Below are positions 10,601 through 21,887 of a stretch of 64,000 nucleotides of DNA, piece after piece. The position numbers and the translations under genes are program-made. Source of the stretch: Notospermus geniculatus (Eukaryota > Nemertea > Pilidiophora > Heteronemertea > Lineidae); NCBI GenBank assembly GCA_002633025.1, contig NMRB01000249.1, forward strand, positions 55,336 to 119,335, given 5' to 3'. Position 1 is the stretch's first letter. Each line of letters starts with the position of its first letter. The notes under the pieces were generated by a model, which worked only from the letters and a program-made list of their open reading frames with translations, was not told the origin of the DNA and did not search any database.

Positions 10601-11292
10601 CCTATTTGCGTGGTGCTGCCTGTAGTGGCCCTTTAATAAATTGGAACAGGGAGTAAGATTTTATTCTTGATGACTAAAGATAAGTCTTTTTTGACTATTT
10701 ACAACTACCTACGATACCTCCCACATGCGGCATCTAGTATAACTGAAATAACAGCAAAGATTAAATGCCCTAAAGAAATTACTCTACTCTAATGGATTGT
10801 CACGGTATGAGTGAACTGTACTTGACGACCTACGTGCCTTTAGCAAGATATCAAATATTAATTTTTAAGTAGTATTACTTTCTTACCGCACTTTGCTTTG
10901 AGTTTTTGTCAGAAACTACGTATACGTAACGCACATTCTTCCATTTTGCAATTGGAATATTGTATACACACACATCATGCCTACATTTAAAAAACCTTTG
11001 GCGGTTCGTACTTCGTTCATAGGACTATAGCACGGCATTTTTCCTATCTAAACTGCGTTAGATTATTTCCTGCATCGAGGTTGTTTATGTTTCTGATGCA
11101 TCGATTTTTCTTGATGCTGTTAAAGATTAACGCGGGGCGTAAGCCTAGCGCTCCAGGCTCCGTATTCATTTCATCAGGTGTAGAAGGAATGATAGTCCTA
11201 GGATTGCACTTACATTCAAAGGGACTTAGATTCGCGTAACATCTGGTCATTTAAAGTTATAAGTTAAAGTTTAGGTTTATAGTCTGATAGTA

Positions 11293-11417
11293 GGGAGTTT
11301 AAGATATCACACGCTAATGACAACGTTTACGTTAACAATATTTTTTGTACATGAAATACATGCAAGGAATAGCGTTAACTTAAACGTTATCGTTAGCGTG
11401 TGATCTCTTAATCTCTG
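11293..11417. mobile_element. GGGAGTTT-type TA-flanked MITE
   Basis: Left end GGGAGTTTAAGATATCACACG and right end CGTGTGATCTCTTAATCTCTG are inverted, flanked by TA (11291-11292 and 11418-11419). Interior arms around AACGTTTACGTTAAC make it nearly a perfect foldback. Confidence 0.65.
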
Positions 11418-11589
11418 TATTATTAACTACGGCTGAGGTTGTCATCAGACTTTACACATTTCTTGGCAAACTGCCTCTCGTTTAATAAAAAACAGAGTTT
11501 GTAACAGAACAATAATGTATTTGGATGAGAAAAATGTCTTGGCAATAATATTTAGAGGGCACATCACGGAGCATGAGCACGATTCTGTT

Positions 11590-11662
11590 GCGGTGGCGGG
11601 CGGAGTAGCCGAGCGTCGTACTCGAGACCGTGAGATCACTGGTTCGATTTCCGGTGTAATGT
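11590..11662 (+). mobile_element. tRNA-like SINE head, third type
   Basis: GAGTAGCCGAGCGTCG resembles an A box and GGTTCGATTTCC a B box at roughly tRNA spacing. I see no matching acceptor stem, so this is probably a SINE head or tRNA pseudogene. Confidence 0.35.
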
Positions 11663-13188
11663 TTTTCAGTGTTCTGCATCTGAATAAGCTGCGAACACAC
11701 GGAGAGGGTACACACGGAGAAACGTGTCGATCTATCTGCCAACGTTTCCCAAACAATACGGAGACATACTGACACACAGAAACACTGGCAGAACTCCTCC
11801 CGAGTCGACTCCTCGTATTCTCAACAGCTGAAAGGACCAAGTGATGTGCCGAGTGAGATGCTCCCTGAGTTCCCCAGAAAGGCTGCTGTAGAGACTGTTG
11901 GTAATAACCTAATGCTTTGAGGCTGTATTAAATTGGCAAGAGCTACATAAAAGCTTCATATAGCTTCGTATTAGTGTGCCCCTAACTTGCCAAAGCTTTC
12001 AGCCATCCGCTATAAACTAGTAAATGTTTGATATCAAACTGCGTTCATTGCTCCATTGGCCGAGCGCCAACATCAGTGATATATTGCCGCGAAACCACTT
12101 TCAACATACCAAAGGTAACATTTCTGTTGACAGCTTAGTAATCAACGCACCATCCGCGACTATTCAACGCGCACAATTTATACAAATGGTATATTTGTTT
12201 GGAGATATTACACGATGGCGGACGGGGACAGGAGAAACCGCAGCGCCTGTATCAACCGTGGTTTACCGCCGTAATGGTTCAATCCCCGTTGGGCGTTATT
12301 TGATGATTTGCAATAGTTGTAATAAACGGCTTTGCCAAATCAAACACCTGGACCGATCCCGCTGTGAAACGAGTAATCAACGAGACAGCTCAATGTGTGT
12401 TCCACCCTGATTGGTGTGGCTACTTTCCGAGTCGAAATTTGGCTCAGTCCCGACTTGTATCATTTTGGTAATTGCTTGGGAGGTAATTATCTCTAAATCG
12501 GGAGTTGCCCGTCACCGTTTGATCGAGCGCTTCCTATTAAATATGGACGATTCCTCTCAAGGCCTACGTAGGTCAAAAACACTAATTTCGGAATTAAAAA
12601 TGCTACATGTAAGATATCATGATAAAAGTAGGTAGTGTTGAAAACGTGGGTGTTAAGCCTCTAGTTCTTTAACTAGGAGTGTCGGTTTCGAAAACGCCTC
12701 CGCAAAACAGAACTTTTGGTATTAGTTACCCTTGAGATCTTCTCCGTGTTTTTCATATGTTATTAGTACATGTTTGCAGAAGTTTTCGAATGTTGCTATA
12801 GCTGTGGCCACATTACAGCACATTTTCTATCTTGATAACGTCAATATTCTCCCCATCAGATTATACAAATGGTTCTCTATTGAGTTATTTGGACAGGAGC
12901 TCCATCCTCACCCCAGCGGGATGAAAATGTGCAGAATCATATTAGCGTAAACATGGCAAATGGACTTGGTATGCTATTAGTGCATTTAGCGAGTGTGTTA
13001 TTACCCGCCGATGTAATGGTCTGACCAGTTGAATAATACATGGCTGTGAAATTCGATAGCATCCTGCGCCGAGCTGGAAATTTGCTTCAAGAGTGGAAGT
13101 TTTTAAGCCGAATCGACTTTTCTTTTGAAGCTGATAAACTGAAGAGGGATGGTACGTAAGCGTGACACTGACATTAATACATGTAGTT

Positions 13189-13612
13189 CATAATTTATAG
13201 GAATATAAACCCATAAAAAGTGAAAAGGGGGTAATAGTTCATAATTGACGAAAATAAGGAATTTAGTTCGTAATTGACGAAAATAAGGAATATAAACCCA
13301 TAAAAAGTGAAAAAGGGGTAATAGTTCATAATTGACGAAAATAAGGAATATAAACCTATAAAAAAGTGAAAAGGGGTAATAGTTCATAATTGACGAAAAT
13401 AAAGAATATAAACCCATAAAAAATGAAAAGGGGTAATAGTTCATAAATTGACGAAAATAAGGAATATAAACCTATAAAAAAGTGAAAAGGGGTAATAGTT
13501 CATAATTGACGAAATAAGGAATATAAACCCATAAAAAAGTGACAAGGGGGTAATAGTTCATAATTAACGAAAATAAGGAATATAAACCCATAAAAAGTGA
13601 AAAAGAGGTAGA
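13189..13612. repeat. Minisatellite, ~58-bp units
   Basis: About eight units of AGTTCATAATTGACGAAAAT followed by AAGGAATATAAACCCATAAA and AAGTGAAAAGGGGTAAT. One unit near 13265 is shortened to about 33 bases. Base changes between units are few, so the array is fairly young. Confidence 0.85.
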
Positions 13613-13619
13613 GTACTTG

Positions 13620-14055
13620 TTAGAAAGACTTTTCATTGATGGTCTTTCGGTGATAATTTGAATGCGAAACCACTTGTTTTTGGGGAGGTAGGCAATCCAA
13701 CGAAATCATCAGTTTCGCGAGTTTCTCATGTCGCGTACAGAGGCTAATCGGCTATAAATCCGCCAAAGCACAGAAAACGTCAGGCGATACCCAAATCAGT
13801 CTCATTTTGGCAGCTCCGTATGACCAAGGCCAATGTGAGTAAACACTGAGCTATAACCCCAAATAATAGTTCCCAGTCGACTGAGTACATAGCCTACCCG
13901 CGCAGCAAACACATTCAGAGAGTGCTGTGAGATGACTTCGGCGTGTGAATTCCAAAAGGGAGAAACAATTTTGGCAATGTCCAGTGTAGGCCTATAATTG
14001 ACAATTGCCGGATGAAATATCTATTTTCGGACACCTGAACGTCGTGCCACTCGCT
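13620..14055. other. Stretch with no recognised gene or element
   Basis: Only short unrecognised frames on either strand and no clear repeat. Confidence 0.45.
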
Positions 14056-14060
14056 CATAA

Positions 14061-14247
14061 AGCCCAGGTCACACTGTGGCGACTAGGCGGGCGAATCCCC
14101 GCTAACTAGAATGAAATGGTGCATGGACCATGTGCTCACCCATTTGGACATATTATGACAGAGAGAGGTATGTTCATGGTCCATGGACCATTTCATTCTA
14201 GTTCGCGGGGATTCGCCCGCCTAAGTCGCCACAGTGTGACCTGGGCT
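14061..14247. mobile_element. PIF/Harbinger-like MITE with TAA duplication
   Basis: Long inverted ends (left AGCCCAGGTCACACTGTGGC, right GCCACAGTGTGACCTGGGCT) extend inward for more than 70 bases through GGGCGAATCCCCGC and TAGAATGAAATGG. The flanks are TAA on both sides (14058-14060 and 14248-14250). A 3-bp TAA/TTA duplication is the hallmark of PIF/Harbinger elements; family assignment rests on that plus end style. Confidence 0.8.
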
Positions 14248-15360
14248 TAAGATCGACTCTCATCTCCAGAATTTAGAACTTACACTTCAAACTTCACGTA
14301 AAGGCAATTGAGAGACCTTAGAAAGCTAGCCCTGCCTCCACATTGAATCATTTTAAAAAGTCAAAACTTGAACTTTGATCAATGAAGGAAACAAGGTCAC
14401 TAAGTGCGTCCAGTCTGAACACGGCATCGCATAGTTACAGCAGAATGTTGGCTCAAAAGTGTGAAGAAAATTAATTCAGATCACATCACATGGCCCTCCC
14501 ACATGCTGTCTACAGAACTTCAAACAGAAATCAATTTCTTTGAAGTTTACAACCGTAGTCTCTCCGCATACCCTATCATGTCATGTCCACTTCTTGACTT
14601 CGTAAAATGCACACATTCTAGTTCAATAATCTTGGCCTGTTTGACTTCTATAACCTATTATCTGTGTCTATTTGTCAAAAAAATTGACTCACGTTTGCAA
14701 AAGGTTACGGTCAATTTGATATCTCAGTATTGAGAAGGCGAACATTTTTACAAGCATCTGAGTCAACCTCCAAATTGGATTTCATCGCAGAGAAATTGCA
14801 GATTTCTGCAGCGATATTGATTGGATAAAAAAAAGTTATTTGCCGACTACTGATGCCGTCTGATGCTATAGCACGTTCTGACTGGCTTATGCACTAAGTT
14901 TTCTGGTTCTGTTTATTTTCAGCCAATTTCGGGTCCATCTTTTTTCAACTACACACGCCAGTTATCTCCTTTTTTACCAGTCAACGCAACGCCAACAAAT
15001 TTCTGCTGAACTCGCCCGTGTTGTGCTGTGGCCGTCATGCGCACCACAGTTATGACATTTTGCATGCGCAATGGTCTGAATAAAGGGACTTGTCCAACAT
15101 TCCGAGTCATACATTTTTACTCACTAGGCAATACCCGTTTGGGGGAACTGCTAAATTCATATTTGTAGCGCTTGGGGCAGTGCTAAAATTCTGGTTTTTC
15201 AAGTAGGCGATAAATTATCCACCCAGGCGGGTTCTATTCGTGAATGAATAAATACCATGGCTTTGGAAACCCCGTTGCATTTGATGTCGTAGTCCCCCCC
15301 CCCCCAAATGGAATCCTCTGGAGTCAGAGTCGAGACTCGGAACGTTATCTGAACCGCCCT

Positions 15361-15460
15361 ATGACGTCATCCCCGTTCGAGTGGCCTAGTGACGTCATTC
15401 CGTCGCACATGACGTTGCCGACGTCACGGATGACGCGACGGCAATCCCGGTGACGTCATT
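15361..15460. promoter_or_regulatory. Cluster of TGACGTCA (CRE-type) palindromes
   Basis: Three perfect TGACGTCA octamers (15362-15369, 15390-15397, 15451-15458) lie within 100 bases together with several TGACG or CGTCA half sites (around 15408, 15420 and 15430). TGACGTCA is the canonical CREB/ATF binding site. A C homopolymer (15296-15304) lies upstream. No gene start is evident beside it, so a regulatory role is inferred only. Confidence 0.45.
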
Positions 15461-15509
15461 AGGCCTGGAGAGCATTGTTATTTTCGTTAATCTCTTAATA
15501 TTTCGAAAA

Positions 15510-15650
15510 CTATAAGTGATATCAAATTCGGGCTTCGTAAGGACACTTCCCAGGCCCGTCTGCACTTGCATACCAAGTTTGGCGGCGATCCGTCCATTAG
15601 TCTCGGAGAAAATCGCGGACAAACAAACAAACAAACAAACAAACAAACTC
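15510..15650 (+). mobile_element. Retroelement-like 3' tail ending in (CAAA)n
   Basis: The text CCAAGTTTGGCGGCGATCCG ... GTCTCGGAGAAAATCGCGGA followed by about seven ACAA repeats resembles tails found on many invertebrate RTE-type LINEs and SINEs that end in short tandem repeats. No coding part is attached. Confidence 0.45.
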
Positions 15651-15669
15651 TTGTCAAATTTTAGTATGA

Positions 15670-16070
15670 TTTCTAGCTCACCTGGTGAGCTCTTACGGTG
15701 GTGCAGCGTCCGTCGTCCGTCACAGGGCACGTTTCGTAACCGCTGGGGCTATTGAATTGAAACATTGTACATGCATACCCCCAGGTTAGATGACCTATGA
15801 CACCAAGTTTCGGTCCGATTCGATTCTTGGCTTGGCCACTAGGTGGCCAAAACCGAAAAGACAAAAAGTGCATTAACTCCTGGCCTACTGACTAGATCAT
15901 CTCCAAATTTTTATCAGAGGTACATCTAATAAGGATACATGACATATTTAACGGGTTTTTGATTTAACCTACTTTTCAAGGTCACAGATGTCAAAGTTCA
16001 AAACTCTGCCATTTGGTGGCACATTTCGTGGCTATTTGACCTAGAGTCTTCTAGCTTGGTATGATTACGT
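15670..16070 (+). mobile_element. Repeat with AGCTCACCTGGTGAGCT start and nuclear-receptor-like sites
   Basis: It begins at the near-palindrome AGCTCACCTGGTGAGCT and includes CGTCCGTCGTCCGTC, GTAACCGCTGGGGCTAT, TTGGCCACTAGGTGGCCAA and TTTTCAAGGTCACAGATGTCA. Reverse-strand and diverged copies lie at 33530-33856 and 53770-54175. It is non-coding in all copies. Confidence 0.65.
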
Positions 16071-16076
16071 ATCTAG

Positions 16077-16248
16077 GCCATCACAAGCTATTCACGTTCC
16101 TCACTTGGTTGGGGTCTTTTACTCGCCCTTGCAAAGATACAAGGTACAAGGCAACACGGTGTGAAGAGCCTTATGACCCGGGCTGGATTCGAACCCTCGA
16201 CCTGCCGCTTGCTGAGCGGACGTGATAACCACCAGGCTATCAGGACTC
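16077..16248 (-). mobile_element. tRNA-derived SINE, minus strand, 3'-truncated
   Basis: On the minus strand: A-box region GATAGCCTGGTGGTTATCAC, then CGCTCAGCAAGCGGC, then B-box GGTTCGAATCC, then a SINE body with TTGCAAGGGCGAGTAAAAGA. It stops near GAATAGCTTGTGATGG, so it lacks the final ~80 bases seen at 23703-23984. Confidence 0.8.
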
Positions 16249-16741
16249 GTCGTAGAAGTAGCACGTGTTGTCAGTGTACACGCAGCTAGTATTAACACCA
16301 CATGAAAAGCAAATGCAATTTCTTAAATGGATCTTTGCCAAACTCTCTGAGAAAATGAAGGCAGCAGATTGATACCAAACGAATTTATGATCGAATTTAG
16401 TGAAAACAGCGTTAAAATCGGTTTAGAGCGGTGCCATAGATCCTAACACTGCCGCGTTTAGTTTATTCGAACAGATAATAGGCTGGGGCAGGACTTCTTT
16501 CTGTAATGAGAAAGAGACCTGGCGCGTGGTATTGCCTCATCTTGTCAATGATGCACAACTGATGTACGAAATTGACGCTGATTTGTGGAGGAAACTCGTA
16601 ATTTAGAGGATTGGGCTGATTGCAAATCATGTTAGGAGCCGGAGGTATGGTTTTTAACCACCACTTCGCCCTCTGTGGTTGGTATTGACTGCATTGACTT
16701 GATGAAAATCTTTAGTTCGCCAGGATGCGTGTTCAATATAA

Positions 16742-17131
16742 GTGAGGTTTCGCAAATCTGACGAAACACGAAGTACGAAATACGAAATTGGACGTCATAT
16801 CTATGACGTAATGTATTTCAGGAAATGGCTGGTACCACAAATATCGCCTGCTGCAAGAGCGTCTTTTAGCGTATGACGTTAGAAGGATAGAGTTACGGTG
16901 TATATTAAACTTTGAAGTTTATCTTTCGTTTCCACTTCGTTGATACGAAGTGGAAATTTAAATATTCAAGATGCGCCATAACTCTTTCGATCTTACATGA
17001 CATGCTAAAAGACGCACTGGCAGGATGGACATTTGTGGTACCAACCATTTCCTGAAATACATTACGTCATGGATATGACGTCCAATTTCGTATTTCGTAC
17101 TTCGTTTTTCGTCAGATTTGCGAAAACTCCC
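16742..17131. mobile_element. GGGAGGTTTCG-family MITE, uninterrupted copy
   Basis: Left end GTGAGGTTTCGCAAATCTGA and right end CAGATTTGCGAAAACTCCC. The interior matches 2938-3348. It contains the continuous word ACGGTGTATATTAAAC, which shows the target site before the insertion seen in the neighbouring copy. Confidence 0.75.
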
Positions 17132-17136
17132 TAATA

Positions 17137-18024
17137 GTGAGGTTTCGCAAATCTGACGAAACACGAAGTACGTCATTCCAATGACGTAATGAATTTCAGG
17201 AGATAGTTGGTACCACAAATATCGCCTGCTGCAAGAGCGTCTTTTAGCGTGTGACGTTAGACCGATAGAGTTACGGTGTACTATAGACATGGCCCAGAAT
17301 TAACGGGACACCCGGTCCAGTTTTCGACCATCTCCTAAAGATGTAAGCAGAAATCAGATTTAGCTTGCCAATAATTTTATTCTTTTTGGCCATTGGAAAG
17401 AGGATTACTTCTGGATATTGGCAATCCAAAAATTTTGGGACCCAAATGATCGAAGATTTAGAAAAGAGTGATTTTATTGAGGCAATCATCAGAAAAATGG
17501 TCAAAATTCGTGTGTGCGGCGGGCGTGACGTTACGTCATTGGCGTCACGACGCAACAGAAATCCACAGCTTTCCCAAGGCAAAGCATGTGTTGTGCAAAC
17601 ATAAGAACCAAAATTTCAACTTCAATCGATCTGTACACACGTATTGAGGAGATACATGCCATATTGTTTACATGGGGATGATCTAGAGATCTCGTACTCC
17701 GTTTTGATGGGTGGTGGGTTCACTTTCATAGCGTAGTTTTTATGCACTGGCCGTCTGAAAATAGTTGTCATGTCAATCTATGTAAACATAGGTCCGTTAA
17801 TTCTGGGCCATGTCTATAGTATATTAAACTTTAAAATTTATCTTTCGCTTCCACTTCGTAGGTACGAAGGAGAAATTTAAAAATTCAAGATGCACCATAA
17901 CTCTCTCGGTCCTACATGATATGCTAAAAGACGCACTGGCAGCAACCATCTCGAGAAATACATTAAGTCCTGGAAATGAAGTTGAATTTCGTTTTTCGTG
18001 TTTCGTCAGATTCGCGAACCTCAC
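17137..18024. mobile_element. GGGAGGTTTCG-family MITE, interrupted copy
   Basis: Starts GTGAGGTTTCGCAAATCTGA six bases after the previous copy ends and finishes CAGATTCGCGAACCTCAC. It is split by 17281-17819. Two adjacent copies of one family here suggest preferential insertion into its own flank or a local duplication. Confidence 0.75.
17281..17819. mobile_element. 539-bp MITE nested in the previous element, perfect TA duplication
   Basis: Ends are CTATAGACATGGCCCAGAAT and ATTCTGGGCCATGTCTATAG, with TA at 17279-17280 and 17820-17821. The sister copy at 16742 reads ACGGTG-TA-TATTAAAC without the insert, so the insertion point is confirmed to the base. The plus strand holds a short frame of 79 codons that I do not believe is coding. 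Confidence 0.9.
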
Positions 18025-18347
18025 TGATATTTGTTTGAACAGACTGATTTTGTCAGTGTAAGGCTTTTCCTGCTAGTACATGTACTACCAAGTGCAGACT
18101 CGTCGCAGTGATGATGTAATAATGAGCGTCGATGGGAGAATTCATGCAATATTTGGCGTCGGCTTTTCACTCTGAAATAAAAAAAAAACATTTTGATTAA
18201 GCCGCAGTTCCGAGTATACAGTAATGGGATCTGTAAATGTTCAAGATTTGGGAGTGTGTATCAATGGATGTTTAAACTTTTATATCATTCTGCATGTTGC
18301 CAGATGTTCTTAGGGAATTACTGCACAGATTCGCGCATGGATACTTG

Positions 18348-18546
18348 TGACCCGGCACAACAAAATGAGTCGGAATGCGCACAGAAGAAGACCGAAGATA
18401 ACACCAGACAACAGTTACAGAAATCGACAAAGTCAAATTTCACAATGGGCAGACAATCCTTAAATCAGCAAACCGTTCGTGTCACCTTGGACATGTTGGG
18501 TCTTCTTCTGTGCGCATTCCGACTCATTTTGCTGTGCCGGGTCACT
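18348..18546. repeat. Inverted repeat with 48-bp arms
   Basis: Arms 18348-18395 and 18499-18546 are near-perfect inverted copies (GTGACCCGGCACAACAAAAT and ATTTTGCTGTGCCGGGTCAC, then GGAATGCGCACAGAAGAAGA). The loop is about 100 bases. A third copy of the arm is at 39-87. Confidence 0.75.
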
Positions 18547-18609
18547 TTTGATAATCCCGTACAGGCAAAATGGCTGCACAGGTCTTTCTATCGTGACTGA
18601 CATTCTTTA

Positions 18610-20040
18610 AAATACCTCTCAACTAAAACTGGCGGTTGCGTTTAGTAGCACCTCTCATGCAAGTCACTTGAGTAGTCGGACATGGGTTTGAATGATAAAA
18701 ACAAAGTATCGGTTTTTCAAGAAGAATGTGTTACACTCACCAGAAGTGGAGAACTGCCTTAAATTATTCAGGAGGGCAGTTTATAGGCATCTCCTCATTG
18801 GTCTGAAATATAAATCTTATTTTTCACACTTTGGCTGTCAAGTCCAATTTTCGCAAAAATGAGAGTATATGTACGTAAAAATCCTTGAAAGGCGTCAGAA
18901 ACATGTCACATAGGTATTCATTGGAAAGCTCCCAGTGAGTACTTTCCAGCGAAAAATATCGGGATTTGGTAAATTTATTCAGCGTTAGTTAATTTATTAA
19001 TTTTCATGCAATTGCCCTTGCCAGGAAAAGAGTTATTAATTTTCATGAAATTGCCTTTGCTAGGGAAAGAGTTAAGAATTGCAAACATTCTATACTGTAC
19101 ATGTACAAATAAACGCCTCCCCTCAAGAGTTTTGGTTAGAATACTAAATCCTGTATCATTGCTGAGAGGTTATCAGTTAGACAGAAAAAAAATCTTAAAC
19201 ATCTCTCCAGCGAAAAAAACGCCGAAAATGCGATATAACACACTAAATAAATAATTGCCCTCCCTGAAGATTTTCCAATAAAATACTTCAGTCTTTGACA
19301 AATCGTGTTTAGTCGTATGTTACCAGTTAAAAAATGAGAGGAAAAAAAACTGCTGGAACTGAGATACGTCTACATTAAACAAATGAGTGTCATCCCTGAA
19401 GAGTTTCCGCTAAAATACTTATTAAGTATTCGGCAGACCGCAGCAGCTACCAGATACAAGCATTCAACAAGTTAAACAGATGTCGTCTCTGCTTTCAACT
19501 CTCACGGATCTCATTCAAAAACCGACTCCGGATGTGACATACTTCCGTCTCAAGATCTCCGATGTCTCTTTGTGCCGTACTTGAAGCTAAATGTTTTAGC
19601 ACTTAGACATGATCAGTAGATGCAATTTTGGTTCGTCTTTTTCAACTGAACTGTTATTGGATTCACTCTCACTTCAGTTGATTGAGATTTAAATTGTCAT
19701 CTCCTTTTACGGTTTACACAAGAGGAGTTTTTCTCTGCAGTTCCAATAAAAAGCAACAATTGCATCTAATGTTACATCGAGATTTAAAGTTAAGAAAACA
19801 AGGTTCATTCCGTGCTTCATTGACATCAAATCCAGACTGATCCCTTGCCCTGCAACTAGATATTGGCAGAGTACACAAAGAATATTAGCAGGAGGAATTA
19901 TCCGTTGATAAGTAACTTGTCCTTGTCATATAAATGTAAACGGGAGAATACATGTAGGAGTCTACTCTGGAGGAAATGTCCCCAACTTGATCAAGAACCT
20001 TTCCTGATTCCCTTGGAGTTTGCGACACGTTCTTTTGAAG
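18610..20040. other. Stretch with little recognisable content
   Basis: A short direct repeat (TTAATTTTCATG(C/A)AATTGCC at about 18997 and 19038) is the only structure noted. Frames are short and unrecognised. Confidence 0.45.
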
Positions 20041-20127
20041 GGAACACTGACACCGGTTTAATAAACTACTTCAGTGTAAGTGTGATACATATCCTTTGTT
20101 CAACACAAAAGATGTTTACATGTATGA

Positions 20128-20325
20128 ATACACTACACAAATTTTTTTGGGACTTCTTCTTTATTATATACATATCCACAACGTTTCTACCAGTGTTCCC
20201 TGGTCGTCTTCAGGTGGCTCTTCAGGTCAGCCACCTGAAGATAACCAGGGAAAACTGGTAGAAACGTTGTGGATATATATATAATAAAGAAGGAGTCACA
20301 TGAAAAAAACTTTTTGTAGTGTATT
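20128..20325. mobile_element. Palindrome with two hammerhead-like cores
   Basis: Two arms face each other around 20226. On the plus strand the right arm has CTGAAGA (20235-20241), a hairpin ACCAG/CTGGT, then GAAAC (20261-20265) and AATAAAG further out; the left arm is the mirror image (TCTTCAG at 20207-20213). CUGANGA-hairpin-GAAA is the hammerhead ribozyme core pattern, known from Penelope-like element ends. Stem III is not canonical here, so activity is doubtful. Confidence 0.5.
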
Positions 20326-20396
20326 ATCAAGCCCTTCTTAAGAATGCCATTCAAAGAATTTATGTTTATGAATATAGACCCAGGATCATAAGTTCT

Positions 20397-20870
20397 TGTG
20401 GACAAACCGTTCATAGTTGCCAATGATTCCTTTAGGTTGTCAGAGTGTGACGTAGTGGAAACATATGCATCTGTCTCCTTTGGGGTCAGTGTTTGGTCCC
20501 TGTCGGTCTCAATCTTCATGTAATACAGAGGGTACTCTTTTCCCGACCACCTCTTGCTGTCATTTTTTTTCCACCTGATACTTTCTTCAGCGGTGCCGTA
20601 CGAATGTCCTGTTTGCGTTTAAAATTTACTTATGGACAAACCGTTCATAGTCGATGATTCTTTTAGGTTGTGGGTGCGGTGCAGTAGAAACATAGGCATC
20701 TGTCTCCTTTGGCGGTCAGTGTCTGCTCCCTGTCGGTCTCAATTTTCGTGTTATACAGAGGGTGACTCTTTTCCCGACCTCCTCTTGCTGTCATTTTTTC
20801 CACCTGATACTTTATTCAGAGGTACCACACGAATGTCGTGTTTGCGTTCAGCTCTCAATTTAAAATTTCC
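20397..20870 (-). pseudogene. Tandemly duplicated coding remnant, minus strand
   Basis: Two ~230-base units (20397-20623 and 20632-20860) share ACAAACCGTTCATAGT, CATCTGTCTCCTTTGG, CTCCTTTGG...GTCAGTGT and CACCTGATACTTT. On the minus strand unit 1 reads, after correcting one frameshift at an 8-T run, ...IRTAPLKKVSGGKNDSKRW then GKEYPLYYMKIETDRDQTLT and PKETDAYVSTTSHSDNL. Unit 2 reads AERKHDIRVVPLNKVSGGK and KIETDREQTLT, with an extra C causing a second frameshift. Conservation at the amino-acid level between units supports former coding sequence. The family is not recognised; the polar, tyrosine-containing composition would suit a cytoplasmic tail. Confidence 0.45.
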
Positions 20871-21711
20871 ATTCCTTCCCATTCTTTATACTCCTCTGAA
20901 TAGGTTGGGGCCACTAGGGGTAATCTTGAGGGTCAAAATAAAATCACAAACACAAGGATACTGACTATCACGCATATTGGCACTCTTATGTACCAGTACC
21001 GTTTGGTCCGTCTGAAGAATGGTACGTTTTTATGGGAAACTCGATAACAGCACTTGGGAATACTTAAGGCTGTAGATGGCGTTTCGTCAACACATTGAAA
21101 AAGTGCTACTTCGCTGTTTGTTTGACACGTACGTTTATGGGAAGGAAGTTTATGTAGTTTGGAGTATTTTGGACGCCAACCTGTCACGAACGAAAAAAAA
21201 TGTGTGGTAGATTGGCATGTTGTCACTGCTGTACTGGAACTGGGTGTATAGGTTTTTGAGAAATACATGTATATTGTGAACATGGATTTGTGGTGGTGAT
21301 GATGATGGTGATATGGTGATGGTGCGATAGTGACAGTGATAGCTACATGGACATGTAGTTGTAGTGATGGCGAGAGCCATGACCACTAGAGCGACGGCGG
21401 TGATGTAGTGGAATTGAGTATGGGTGTTTTAAGAAATACATTATGGGATTTAGCAGGATTCGCTGGTGTAATACGTAATAAAGGAATTGTCTTCTGGTGA
21501 TGGGGGTCCGTGGGTTCGTGGGTTGGCGTCCGCGAGGAAGCTATATCTTTCACCTCAAAAACCCGTTATTATTTCATGTACTTCTTCTTCGTCTTCTGGT
21601 GATGGGGTGAATTTTTCTACTGTATGTTGCAGTGGGATTTCCGAAAGGATTCTTCAAACTACCAAGTATGTCTCCCTTTCCAGTGTCATTCCACGCGTCA
21701 TATATTCTTAC

Positions 21712-21745
21712 ATAGCCTTTTTTCTCTTTCTTTGCAGGTAAGATC
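21712..21745 (+). other. Back-to-back splice acceptor and donor (ratchet-type site)
   Basis: A pyrimidine run (CTTTTTTTCTCTTTCTTTGC) ends in AG at 21736-21737 and is followed at once by GTAAGATC. Juxtaposed 3' and 5' splice signals are the signature of recursive-splicing ratchet points in long introns. There is no coding sequence around it on the plus strand. Confidence 0.4.
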
Positions 21746-21887
21746 TCAGCGTATGGTAAAGCATCGTTAGGTATGGCTAATTTGTCAGAATTGGAATTGT
21801 TTTTGTGATGTTTATATAGTAAAGTGAGGTCTTACTTTGGTGTAGGGATGAGAAAAAACTCTTCCTCTAGTACTGACGAGACACTTA

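Noticed and set aside
11445-11840. 131-codon minus-strand frame
   Set aside because: It overlaps the tRNA-like segment at 11590 and an overlapping plus-strand frame is equally open.
12222-12300. GGTTCAATCCCCG as a tRNA B box
   Set aside because: No A box at the right distance and no foldable tRNA.
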